From the NCBI RefSeq assembly GCF_018991925.1, contig NW_024711924.1, positions 1 to 64,000 on the forward strand: a stretch of DNA of 64,000 bases, read 5' to 3'. This document shows, in pieces, positions 12,601 to 25,859 of the stretch (position 1 is its first letter; every line of letters starts with the position of its first letter). Position numbers and translations under genes: made by a program. Source of the DNA: Homarus americanus (Eukaryota > Arthropoda > Malacostraca > Decapoda > Nephropidae). The notes under the pieces are model-generated. The model worked only from the letters and a program-made list of their open reading frames with translations. It was not told the origin of the DNA and did not search any database.

Positions 12601-15600
12601 CCCAGGTACACCTCTGACACTCCCAGGTGCACCTCCTGACCTCCCAATACACTTCTGACACTCCCAGGTACACCACTGACATTCTTGTGTACACCTCTGA
12701 CACTCCCACACGTCCGACACTCCAATACACCTCTCACACTCCCAGGTACTCCTCTGACACTCCCTGATTCATCTCTGAGACTCCCAGGTACACCAGCCAA
12801 CACTCCCAGGTAACCTCCGATATTCCCAGGTACACCTCCGATACTCCCAGGTACACCTTTGAGACTCCCAAGTGCTTCAGACACTCCCTGGTATACCTCT
12901 GACATTCCCAGGTACGCCTCTGACACTCCCAGGTACACCTCTGTTATTCAGGTACCTCCAACACTCCCAGGTCACGCCTCCGACACTCACCGGGTACAAC
13001 TTCGACACTCCCAGGTACACCTCGGACACTCCCAGGTACCTCCTGACTCTAGGTACACCTCTGATGCTCCCAGGTACACCTCTGACACTCCCAGGTACAC
13101 CTCTGAACACTCCCAGGTACACCTATGACCTCCAGCTACACCTCTGACAGTCCAGGTACTCCACTGATTCCGTGGTACACCTCCTGACACTCCCAGGTAC
13201 CGTCCGACACTCCCAGATACCTCTGACACTCAGGTACATCTCTGACACTCTAGGTACATCCTGACCTCCCAGGTAATCTCTGACACTCGGTACCTCTTGA
13301 CACTCAGGTACACCTCCGACACTCCCAGACACTTCTCACACTCCCAGGTACACCTCCGACACTCCCAGGTACCCCTGACACTCCCAGTTCACTTCTCACC
13401 TCATAGTTACACCTCCGACACTCCCAGGTACAACTCCGACACTGCCAGGTAAACCCCGATGCTCCTGGGTACACCTCTCACACTCCCAAGTACACCTGGC
13501 CTCCCAGGTACTCCTGTGACACTCTCAGGTACATCTCTGACACTCCCAGGTACACCTCTGAAATTCCCAGGTACCTCTGGCCTCCCAGGTACAGCTCTGA
13601 CACTCCCAGGTACACCTCTGACACTCCCAGGTACACCTCTGACACTCCTGGTGCTCATCTGTCACTCCTGATACACCTCTAACACTCCCAGGTGCACCAT
13701 GACACTCCCAGGTACACCACTTGACCTGTCGGTCCCTCAGACATACCAGGTACACCTCCGACACAGCCAGGTGCACCTCAGACACTCCCAGGTACACCTC
13801 AGGCCTCCAGGTGCACCTCTGACACTCTGGTGCACCTCTGACACTCCTGGGCACCTCTGACACTCCCAGGTACACCTCAGACACTCCCAGGTACCGCCCC
13901 GGCACTCCCAGATACACCTCTGACACTCCCAAGTGTGCCTCTGACATTCCGGGTACCTCCGACACTCCCAGGTACACCTCGGACACTCCAAGGTACACTT
14001 CTCACCTCCCAGGTACACCTCTGAAATTCCCAGGTACACCGCTGACCTCCAGGTACACCTCTGACACTCCCAGGTACACCTCTGACACTCCCAGGTACAC
14101 CTCTGCTACTCCCAGGTATCTCTGACTCCCAGGTACACCTCTCACACTCGAAATACACCTCTGACCTCCTGGTACACCTCCGACATTCCCAGGTACACCT
14201 CCGACACTCCCAGGTACACTCTTACACTCCCAGTGCACCTCTGACCTCCCAGTGCACCCCAGACACTCCCAGGTACCTTCTCACACTCACAGGTACCTCC
14301 AATACTCCAGTACACCTCTGACACTTCCCAGGTACGCCTCTGATGCTCAGGTACCTCTGACACTCCCAGGTGCCTTTTGACCTCCCATGTACTCCACTGA
14401 CATTCCGTGGTACATCTCACACTCCCAGGTACAGCCCCCAGCACTGCCAGGTACTCCGACACTCCCAGTGCCTCTGACCTCCCAGACACTGACATTCCTT
14501 GGTATGCCTCTGACACTCCCAGGTACGTCCGACACTCCCAGATACACCTCAGACACTCCCAGGTACACCTCTGACACTCCCAGGTACCTCTGACCTCCCA
14601 GGTACACCCAGACACTCCAGGTACACTTCTCACTCCTAGGTACACCTCTGATGCTCCTGGTACTCCTCTGTCACTCCCTGATACACCTCTAACACTCCCA
14701 GGTACACTGTGACCTCCCAGGTACACGCTGACACAACCAGGTACACCTCATACACTGCCAGGTACACCTCTGCTGCCAGGTACACCTCAGACACTCCCAG
14801 GTACACCTCAGACACTCCAATGTGCACCTCTGACCTCCCAAGTGCCTCTGTGCTCCCAGGCACACCTCTGACACTCCCAGGTACACCTCAGACACTCCCA
14901 GGTACACCGCTGACTTCTCCAGGTACACCTCTGACCTCCCAAGTGCACCTCTGACACTCCCAGGTGCCTCCGACACTCCCAGGTACACCTCCGACACTCC
15001 CAGGTACATCTAGACTCCCAGGTCACCTCCGACAACCACAGGTGCACCTCTGACACCCCAGGTACCTCCGACACTCCCAGGTACACCTCTGACACTCCCA
15101 GGTACACCCCAGACAATCCCAGGTACCACTTCTCTCACCTCCCAGGTACCCTCTGACCTCCCACGTGCACCTCTGGCACTCCCAGGCACCTCTGACACTC
15201 CCAAGCCTCAGCCTCTAGGTACACCTCTGACACTCGCAGGTACATCTCTGACACTCCCAGGTTTCTCCGACACTACCAGGTACTCACAGACATTCCTTGG
15301 CACCTCTGGCACTCCCAGGTATCGCCTCCCAAGTACACCTCTGACACTTCCAGGCCTCCGACAATCACAGGTACACCTCTGACCTCCCAGGTACACCTCC
15401 GGCACTCCCAGGTACACACCTGACCACTCCCAGGTACACCCCAGACACTCCCAGGTACACTTCTCACTCCCAGGTACACCTCCTCACTCCAGGTGCACCT
15501 CTGACCTCCCAGCTACACCTCTGACACTCCTAGGTACACCTCCTGACACTCAGGTACCTTTGACACTCCCAGGTACTCCACTGACATTCCCTGGTACACC

Positions 15601-16440
15601 TCTGTGCTCCAGGTCACCTCTGACCTCCCAAGTGCACCTCTGAGCACTCCCAGGTACCTCCTGCCTCCCAGGTACCTCTGGCCTCCCAGGTGCCCCTCAC
15701 ACTCCAAGGTACCTCGCTCCCAAGTACTCCTGACATTCCTGGTACACCTCCGACCTCCCAGGTGCGTCCGACACTCCCAGGTACCTCCCCAGCCTCCCAG
15801 GTACACCTCTGATATTCTAAGTTCCTTGTGCTTCAGGTACTCCCAGCACTCCCTAGGTACATCTCTGACACTCCCAGGTACACCTCTGACACTGCCAGGT
15901 ACACCTCTGACAATCCCAGGTACTCCTCTTGTTGCTCCCAGGTACCTCCGACACTCCCAGGTACACCTCTGACACTCCAGGTACACCTCCGATATTCCCA
16001 GGTGCACCTCCGATATTCAGGTACACCTCCGATACTCCCAGGTACACCTTTGAGACTCCCAAGTACTCCTCTGACACTCCCAGGTACATCTCTGACACTC
16101 CAGGTGCCTCTAAAACCAGGTACACCTCTGACACTTCCAGGTACACCTCTGACCTGCCAGGTATGCCTCTGACAATCCAGGTACTCCTGTGACACTCCCA
16201 GGTACATCCTCACAGCTCCCAGGTACATCTCTGTGCTCCCAGTTACACCTCTGGCCTGCCAGGTGCCTCCTGACAATCCCAGGCTCCCTTGACACTCTCA
16301 GTTACATCTCTGACACTCCCAGGTACCTCTGAAATTCCCAGGTACACCTCGGCCTCCCAGGTACACCTCTGACACTCCCAGGTACACCTCTGACACTCGG
16401 TACATCTCTGACACTTCGGTACCTCTGGCACTGCCAGGTA
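9671..16440. repeat. Indel-rich array zone 1a
   Basis: The same 21-bp unit and the same diagnostic variants continue, but small length changes are frequent. Typical forms are GACCTCCC for GACACTCCC, GGTACCTC for GGTACACCTC, GGCCTCCC for GACACTCCC, and loss of one base from CCCAGG. Between 10,661 and 10,800 few units keep the full 21 bp. The higher-order landmark GTGACACTCTCAG survives at 10,968 and 13,516, each followed 175-176 bp later by the GGTG(C) unit. That is close to the 180 bp of the regular block. No gene is seen. Confidence 0.88.
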
Positions 16441-16640
16441 CACCTCAGCAATCTCAAGCACTCAGTACCTCCCATCCTCCATTTTTCTCTGACACTCCAG
16501 GTACCTCCGATATTCCAGAGTACACCTCCGATACTCCAGGTACACCTTTGAGACTCCCAGGTACTCACTGGCCTCCCATGGTACACCTCCAGCATTCATT
16601 TTCCGGCTCTCCCAGTTACACCCCTGCACTCCCAGGTACA
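16441..16640. repeat. Locally divergent stretch inside the array
   Basis: This is one of the few places where the unit is hard to follow for more than about 30 bases. At about 16,448-16,490 the sequence includes CAATCTCAAGCACTCAG and CCATCCTCCATTTTTCTC. At about 16,588-16,605 it includes GCATTCATTTTCCGGC. Recognisable units (GATATTCC, GATACTCC, TTTGAGACTCCC) lie between and around. It could be a degenerate patch, a short filler insertion or poor consensus. It is too short to be a gene or transposon remnant I could name. Confidence 0.6.
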
Positions 16641-19600
16641 CATCCGAACCTCCAAGGTACACTGTTTCTCCCCAGGTACACCGCTGAGCCTCCCAGGTAC
16701 ACCACTGCATTCCCTGGTACACCTCTGACCTCCCAGGTACATGTCCGACAATGAATACACCTCTGACACTCCCGGTACATCTCTGACCTCCCAGGTACCT
16801 CTGACACTCCCAGGTACACCTCTGACCTCCCTAGGCACTCCTCTGTCACTCCTTAGTACACCTCTAACTCCCAGGTTCACCTGCAACCTCCCAGGTACCT
16901 GCCGACACTACTAGTTACACCTGAGACACTGCCAGGTACACCTCAGAAACTGCCAGGCACCTCAGACACTCCCAGGTACCTCAGACACTCCAGGTGCACC
17001 TCTGACACTCCCAAGTGCACCTCTGACACTCCTAGGCACACCTCTGACTCTCCCAGGTACACCTCAGACACTCCCAGGCACACTGCTGACATTCCCAGGT
17101 ACACCTCTGACCTCCCAGTGCACCTCTAACACTCACAGGTACACCTCCGACACTCCAGGCCTCTGCCTCCCAGGTACACTTCTCACACTCCCAGGTTTCA
17201 TCTTAGGCCATGACCTCCCAGGTACACCTTTGACACTCCCAGGTACACCTCTGACCTCCCAGGTACTCCTAACACTCCCAGGTACACCTCCTGACACTCC
17301 AAGGCACCTCTGACACTCCAAGGTACACCTCTGGCCTCCCAGGTACCTCTGACCTCCCAGGTACACCTCTCAGCACTCCCAGTGCACCTCTGCCTCCCTA
17401 GGTACTCTCTGTCACTCCTGATGCCTCTAACACTCCCAGGTGCTGGCTACACTCAGTACACCCAGCACTGTCAGTTACACCTCAGACAATGCCAGTACAC
17501 CTCCAGACACAGCCAGGTACACCTCAGACACTCCAGGTACCTCAGGCCTCCAGGTGCCTCTGACACTCCCAAGTGCACATTTAACACTCCCTAGGCACGT
17601 CTGACACTCCCAGGTACACCTTGAACTCCCAGGTACACCTCTCACTCTCCCAGATACACCTCTGACACTCCCAAGTACACCTCTGACATTCCAGGTCATG
17701 CTCCCAGGTACACCTCCGACACTCCCAGTGCATCTCCACTCCCAGTGCCTCCAGGCACTCCCAGGTAACACCGTGACCCTCCCAGATACACCTCTGAGAC
17801 TCCCAGTTACACCTCTGACACTCCCAGGTACACCTTTGACACTCCCAAGTACACCTCTGACACTCCAAGGAACACCTCCGACACTCCCAGGTACCCCCGA
17901 CACTCCCAGGTACACTTCTTACACTCCCAAGTACACCTCTGACATTCCAGGTACCTCCGACACTCCCAGGTACACCTCCGCTGCTCCCAGGTACCTTCTC
18001 ACACTCCCAGGTACACCTCCAACACTCCAGTACACCTCTGACACTTCAGGTACCTCTCTGATACTCCCAGGTACCTCTGACACTCCCAGGTGCACCTTTA
18101 ACACCCCAGGCACTCCACTGACATTCCGTGGTACGCATCTCACCTCCCAGGTACCACTGCTTGCTGCCAGGTACACCTCCAGCTCCCACCTGCGATACTC
18201 CCAGGTACACTTCTCACACTCCCAGGTACACCTCCGACACTCCCAGGTACAACTCTGACACTCCCAGGTACCTCTGAGACTCCCAGGTACACCTCTGACA
18301 CTCCCAGGTCCCACGTCTGCCTCCCAGGTACACCTCCGCAGCCTCCAGGTACACCTCTGACACTCCCAAGTACCCTGACCTCCCAGGTGCCACCACTGAC
18401 ATTCCTTGGTACACCTCTGACCTCCCGGTACACGTCCGACACTCCCAGATACACCTCTGACACTCCCAGTACCTCTGACACTCCGAGCCTCTGATCTCCC
18501 AGGTACTCACCTGACCTCCTGGTACACCTGACACTCCAGTTACACCCCTGACTCCAGGTACCCAGACACTCCCAGGTACACTTCTCACACTCCTAGAAAC
18601 ACCTCTGATACTCTAGGTACTCCTCTGTCCTCCCTGATACACCTCTACCTCCAGGTACACCCCTGCACAATCCCAGGTACACCGTGACACTGCCAGGTAC
18701 CTCCAGACACTGACTTGTACACCTCAGACACTGCCAGGTACACCTCAGACACTCCCAGGTACCTCAGACACTCCAAGGGTGCCTCTGACATTTCCAAGTG
18801 CCTCTGCCTCCAGGCCACCTCTGATCCCCAGGTACACCTCAGACACTCCCAGGTACACCGCTGACACTCCCAGGTACACCTCTGAGCTCCCAAGTACACC
18901 TCTGACACTCCCAGGTACACCCCAGACCTCCCGGTACACTTCTCACACTCCCTGGTACCTCTAATACTCCTAGTGCTCCTCTGTCCTCCTGATACCTCTA
19001 ACACTCCCAGGTACACCGCTGACCTCCCAGGTACACCTCTGACACTCTCAGGTACCTCCAGACACTCCAGGTACACCCAGATACTCCCAGGTACACCCAG
19101 ACACTCCCAGGTACACCTCCGACACTCCCAGGTACACCTCTGACACTCCATGGTACACCTCTGACACTGCCAGGTACACCTCTGACACTCCCAGGTAAAC
19201 CTCTGACACTCCAGGGTACTCCACTGACATTCTGGTACACCTCTGACATTCCAGTTAAACGTCCGACACTCCCAGATACACCTCTGACACTCCCAGGTAT
19301 ACCTCTGACACTCCCAGGTACATCTCTAACACTCCGAGGTACATCTCTGACCTCCCCGGTACCTCTGACACTGCCAGGCACACCTCACAATTCCCAGGTA
19401 CTCCTGTGACACTCTCAGGTACATCTGACACTCCCAGGTACACCTCTCAAATTCCCAGGTACACCTCTGACATCTCCAGGTACCTCTGACCTCCCAGGTA
19501 CACCTCTGACACTCCCAGGTACACCTCCTGACCTCCTAGGTACTCCTCTGTCCTCTCTGATACACCTCTAACACTCCAGGTGCACCGCCCACTTGCTCTC

Positions 19601-22490
19601 CCAGGTACAACGTGACACTGCCAGTTACACCTCAGACACTGCCAGGTACCTCAGACACAGCCAGGTACACCTCAGACACTCCAGGTACACCTCAGACACT
19701 GCAAGGTGCACCTCTGACACTCCCAAGTGCACCTCTGACACTCCTAGGCACACGCCTGACACTCCCAGGCACACCTCTGACACTCCCAGGTACACCTCTG
19801 ACTCTCCCAGGTACACCTCTGACACTCCCAAGTACACCTCTGACACTCCCAGGTACACCACTGACATTCCTTGGTACACCTGTGACACTCCCAGGTACAA
19901 GTCCACACTCCCAGATACACCTCTGACACTCCCAGTTACACCTCTGAGCCTCCCAGGTACACCTCTGACACTCCCAGGCTCCACACTGTCACTCCTGGTA
20001 CACCCCTGACCTCCCAGTTACACCCTGACACTCCCAGGTACACCCCAGACACTCCCAGGTACACTTCTCACACCTCCTAGGAACACCTCTGATGCTCTAG
20101 GTACTCCTCTGTCACTCCCTGATACACCTCTAACACTCCCAGGTACACCCTGACAATCCCAGGTACACCGCTTGACACTGCCAGGTACACCTCAGACACT
20201 GCCAGGTACACCTCAGACACTGCCAGGTACACCTCAGACACTCCCAGGTACACCTCAGACACTCCAGGGTGCACCTCTCGACACTCAAGTGCACCTCTGA
20301 CACTCCCAGGCACACCTCTGATACTCCCAGGTACACCTCAGACACTCAAAGGTACACCGCTGACACTCCCAGGTACCTCTGACACTCCCAAGTACACCTC
20401 CGACACTCCCAGGCACACCCCAGACACTCCCAGGTACACTTCTCTCACACTCCCTAGGTACACCTCTCCTTACTCCTAGGTACTCCTCTGTCTCCTGATA
20501 CACCTCTAACACTCCCAGGTACACCGCCCACTCTCCCAGGTACACCACTGACACTCCCAGGTACACCTCAGACACTCCCAGGTACACCCCAGATACTCCC
20601 AGGTACACCCCAGACACTCCCAGGTACACCTCCGACACTCCCAGGTACACCTCTGACACTCCCGGTACACCTCTGACGCCCCCAGGTACACCTCTGACTC
20701 CCAGGTACACCTCTGACACTCCAGTGCTCCCTAACATTCCTGGTACACCTCTGACACTCCCAGGTAAACGTCCGACACTCCCAGATACACCTCTGACACT
20801 CCCAGATACACCTCTGACACTCCCAGGTTCACCTCTGACACTCCTAGGTACTCCATTGACACTCCCTGGTGCTCCACTGCCATTCCCTGGTACACTTCCG
20901 ATATTCCGAGTACACCTCAGATATTCCCAGGTACACCTCCGATACTCCCAGGTACCTTTTAGACTCCCAGGTACTCCTGTGACACTCCCAGGTACATCTC
21001 TGACCTCCCAGGTACCTCCTAAAACTCCCAGGTACACCCCAGACACTCCCAGGTGCACCCCAGACACTCCCAGGTACACTTCTCACTCCCAGGTACACCT
21101 CTGACCTCCATGGTACACCTCTGACACTGCCAGGTACACCTCTGACACTCCCAGGTAAACCTCTGACACTCCGAGGTACTCCACTGACATTCCCTGGTAC
21201 CATCTGACACTCCCAGTTAAACGTCCGACACTCCCAGATACACCTCTGACACTCCCAGGTACATCCTCTGACACTCCCAGGTACATCTCCCTAACTCCGA
21301 GGTACATCTCTGACACTCCCAGGTACCTCAGATATTCCCAGGTACACCTCCGACACTCCCAGGTACACCTCTGACATCCTCAGGTACATCTCTGACACTC
21401 AGGGTACATCTCTGACACTCCCAGGTATACCTCTGACACTGCCAGGTACACCTCTGACAATCCCAGGTACTCCTGTGACACTCTCAGGTACATCTCTGAC
21501 ACTCCCAGGTACACCTCCTGAAATTCCCAGGTACACCTCTGACACTCCCTGGGTACTCCTCTGTCACTCCCTGATACACCTCTGCCTCCCAGGTACACCT
21601 CTGACCTCCCAGGTACACCTCTGACACTCCCAGGTACCTTCTGACACTCCCAGATACACCCCTGACACTCCCAGTTACACCCTGACACTCCCAGGTACAC
21701 CCCAGACACTCCCAGGTACACTTCTCACACTCCTAGGAACACCTCTGATACTCCTAGGTACTCCTCTGTCCTCTGATACACCTCTGACACTCCCAGGTGA
21801 CCGCCCACAATCCCAGGTACTCGCTGACACTGCCAGGTACACCTCAGACACTGCCAGGACCTCCAGACACTCCCAGGTACACCTCAGACACTCCCAGGTA
21901 CACCTCCAGACACTCCAGGTACACCTCTGACACTTCAAGTGCACCTCTGACCTCCCAGGCACCTCTGATACTCCCAGGTACACCTCCAGACACTCCCAGG
22001 TACCATGACACTCCCAGGTACCTCTGACACTCCCAGTACACCTCTGACACCTCCCAGGTACACCCCAGACACTCCAGGTACACTTCTCACACTCTAGGTA
22101 ACCTCTGATACTCCTAGGTACTCCTCTGTCCTCCCTGATACACCTCTAACACTCCCAGGTACACCATGACACTCCCAGTACACTTCTCCACACTCCCAGG
22201 TACACCTCCGGCATTCGCCAGGCACACCGCTGACACTCCCAGGTACACCTTTGACACTCCAGGTACACCTCTGACCTCCCAGGTACACCTCTAACACTCC
22301 CAGGTACACCTCTGACACTCCCAGGCACCTCTGACACTCCAAGGTACACCTCTGACCTCCCGTGCCTCTGACCTCCCAGGTACACCTCTGACCTCCCGTG
22401 CACCTCTGACCTCCTAGGGCCTTCTTTGTCCTCCTGATGCACCTCTGACACTCCCAGGTACACCTCTGACATTCCGTGGTACACCTCTGG
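16641..22490. repeat. Indel-rich array zone 1b
   Basis: The 21-bp array continues with frequent small length changes and no unique sequence. Higher-order landmarks are present: GTGACACTCTCAGG at 19,406, with the GGTGC unit 173 bp later, and again at 21,475. The cassette CTCCATTGACACTCCC, followed by a GCCATTCCC unit and GATATTCC units, first appears at 20,851. Short stretches, for example 19,700-19,980 and 20,540-20,660, hold 21-bp register. No gene is seen. Confidence 0.87.
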
Positions 22491-24250
22491 CCTCCCAGGT
22501 ACACCTCGGAGTACTCCGAGGTACCTCAGACACAGCCAGGTACACCTCAGACACTCCCAGGTACACCTCAGACACTCCAAGGTTCACCTCTGACACTCCC
22601 AAGTGCACCTCTGACACTCCTAGGCACACGTCTGACACTCCCAGGTATACCGCAGACACTCCCAGGTACATCGCTGACACTCCCAGATACACCTCTGACA
22701 CTCCCAAGTACACCTCTGACATTCCCAGGTACACCTCCGACACTCCCAGGTACACCTCCGACACTCCCAGGTACACCGCCGATATTCCCGGTTACACCTC
22801 TGATACTCCCAGGTACACCTTTGAGACTCCCAGGTACTCCACTGACACTCCTTGGTACACCTCTGACATTCCAGGTTACACCTCCGAGACTCCCAGTTAC
22901 ACCCCTGACACTCCCAGGTACTCATCTGACACTCCCAGGTACACCTCTGATATTCCCAGGTACACCTCTGACACTCCCAGGTACACCTCTGACAGTCCCA
23001 GGTACACCTCTGACACTCCCAGGTACACCTCTGACACTCTGAGGTACACCTCTGACTCTCCCAGGTACACCTCCGACAATCCCAGGAACACTTCTCACAC
23101 TCCCAGGTACACAACCGACACTCCCAGGTACACCTCTGAAACTCCCAGTTACACTTCTCACACTCCTAGTTACACCTCCGACACTCCCAGGTACAACTCC
23201 GACACTCCCAGGTAAACCTCCGATACTCCTAGGTACACCTCTCACACTCCCAAGTACACATCTGACACTCCCAGGTACTTCTGTGACACTCTCAGGTACA
23301 TCTCTGACACTCCCAGGTACACCTCTGAAATTCCCAGGTACTCCTCTGACACTCCCAGGTACACCTCTGACACTCCCAGGTACACCTCTGACACTCCCAG
23401 GTACACCTCTGACTCTCCCAGGTACACCTCTGACACTCCTAGGTACTCCTCTGTCACTCCCTGATACACCTCTAACACTCCCAGGTGCACCGCTGACACT
23501 CCCAGGTACACCGCTGACACTGTCAGTTACATCTCAGACAATGCCAGGTACACCTCACACACAGCCAGGTACACCTCAGACACTCCCAGGTACACCTCAG
23601 ACACTCCAAGGTGCACCTCTGACACTCCCAAGTGCACCTTTGACACTCCTAGGCACACGTCTGACATTCCCAGGTACACCTCAGACACTCCCAGGTACTC
23701 CTCTGACACTCCCTGTTTCACCTCAAAGACTCCCAGGTACACCTCTGACACTCCCAGGTATACCTCCGATATTCCCAGGTACACCTCCGATACTCACAGG
23801 TACACCTTTGAGACTCACAGCGACTCAACTGACACTCCCTGGTACACCTCTGACAATCCCAGTTACACCTCCGACACTCCCAGTTACACCCCTGACACTC
23901 CCAGGTACACCTCTGTTATTCCCAGGTACACCTCTGACACTCCCAGCTCCGCCTCCGACACTCGCAGGTACAACTTCGACACTCCCAGGTACACCTCGGA
24001 CACTCCCAGGTACACCTCTGACACTCCTAGGTACACCTCTGACACTCCCAGGTATACCTCTGACATTCCGTGGTACACCTCTGACACTCCCAGGTACACG
24101 TCCGACACTCCCAGATACACCTCTGACACTCCCAGGTACACCCCAGACCTCCCAGGTACACCTCCGGCCTCCCAGGTACACCTCTGACACTCCATGGTAC
24201 ACCTCTGACACTCCCAGGTACACCTCTGACACTCCCAGGTACACCTCTGA
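22491..24250. repeat. Regular array block 2, strict 21-bp register
   Basis: From just after 22,510 to about 24,250 the units are almost all 21 bp. The order of diagnostic variants matches block 1: GACACAGCC; CCAAGGTTCACC; CCCAAGTGCACC; CCTAGGCACACGTC; a GGTAAACCTCCGATACTCC unit near 23,210; GTGACACTCTCAGG at 23,283; CTCTGAAATTCCC; CTCCTCTGTCACTCCCTGATAC; GGTGCACCGC at 23,484; CACTGTCAGTTACA; GACAATGCC; CCAAGGTGCACC. The distance from GTGACACTCTC to GGTGCACC is 201 bp, one unit more than copies B and C and two more than copy A of block 1. Confidence 0.92.
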
Positions 24251-25820
24251 CACTCCCAGGTACTCACTGACATTCCCTGGTACACCTCTGACACTCCCAG
24301 GTAAACGTCCGACACTCCGAGTACACCTCTGACCTCCCAGGTACACCTCTGACACTCCAGGTACACCTCTCACACTCCAGTACACCTCTGACACTCCCAG
24401 GTACACCTCTGACACTCCCAGGTACACCTCTGACAATCCCAGGTACTCCTCTGACACTCCCAGGTACATCTCTGACCTCCGGTACACTGAAATTCCCAGG
24501 TACACCTCCTGACACTCCCAGGTACACCTCTGACACTCCCAGGTACACCTCTGGACCTCCCAGGTACCTCTGACCTCCTAGGTACTCCTCTGTCCTCCTG
24601 ATACACCTCTAACACTCCCAGGTGCACCGCCTTCAACACTCCCAGGTACACCGCTTTGCTCTGCCAGGTACACCTCCAGACACTCCCAGGTACACCTCAG
24701 ACACTCCAAGGTGCACCTCTGACACTCCCAAGTGCACCTCTGACACTCCTGGGCACACGCCTGACACTCCCAGGTACACCTCTGTGCTCCCAGGTACCTC
24801 CTGACACTCCCAGGTACACCTCTGACCTCCCAGGTACCTTCTGACACTCCCAGGTCACCACCTCGACATTCATGGTACACCTCTGACACTCCCAGGTACA
24901 CCTCCGACACTCCCAGGTACACCTCTGACACTCCCAGGTACACCTCTGACACTCCCAGGACACCTCTGACACTCCCAGGTACTCCCACTGACACTCCCAG
25001 GTACACCCCTGACACTCCCAGGTACACCCCTGACACTCCCAGGTACACCCCAGACACTCCCAGGTACACTTCTCCTCCCAGGTACACCTCTGACACTCCC
25101 AGGTACTCTCTGACACTCCTGGTACACCTCTGACACTCCCAGGTACACCTGACACTCCCAGGTACACCTCTGACACTCCCAGGTACACCTCCAGACACTG
25201 CCAGGTACACCCTGACACTCCCAGGTACACCTCAGACACTCCCAGGTACACCTCAGACACTCCCAGGTGCACCTCCTGACACTCCAGATGCACCTCTGAC
25301 CTCCCAGGCACCTCCTGACACTCCAGGTACACCTCAGACACTCCCAGGTACACCACTGACCTCCCAGGTACACCTCTGACACTCCCAAGTACACTCCGAC
25401 TCTCCCAGGTACACCCCAGACACTCCCAGTACACTTCTCCACACTCCTAGGTACACCTCTGATACTCCTAGGTACTCCTCTGTCACTCCTGATACACCTC
25501 TGCTGCTCCCAGGTACACCGCTGACACTCCCAGGTACACCTCCCAGCCTCCCAGGTACACCTCAGACACTCCCAGGTACACCCCAGATACTCCCAGGTAC
25601 ACCCCAGACACTCCCAGGTACACCTCCGACACTCCCAGGTACACCTCTGACTTTCCTGGTACACCTCTGACACCCCAGGTACACCTCTGACACTCCCAGT
25701 ACACCTCTGACACTCCCAGGTACTCCACTGACATTCCCTGGTACACCTCCTGACACTCCCAGGTAAACGTCCGACACTCCCAGATACACCTCTGACACTC
25801 CCAGGTACACCTCTGATACT
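24251..25820. repeat. Indel-rich array zone 2
   Basis: Length changes become frequent again near 24,260 (GGTACTCACTGAC in place of GGTACTCCACTGAC) and continue to about 25,820. The diagnostic units CCAAGGTGCACC, CCCAAGTGCACC and CACACGCCTGAC near 24,710-24,770 show the same higher-order repeat family. Stretches near 24,880-25,060 and 25,140-25,270 are close to regular. No gene is seen. Confidence 0.87.
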
Positions 25821-25859
25821 CCCAGGTACACCTTTGGGACTCCCAGGTACACCTCTGAC

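Noticed and set aside
16441..16640. Transposon insertion
   Set aside because: The divergent patches are too short, without terminal repeats, target-site duplication or poly-A, and recognisable satellite units lie between them.
9671..22490. Distinct 19- or 20-bp satellite families
   Set aside because: The shorter units are mixtures of the 21-bp unit with different small deletions and do not form runs of a constant shorter period.
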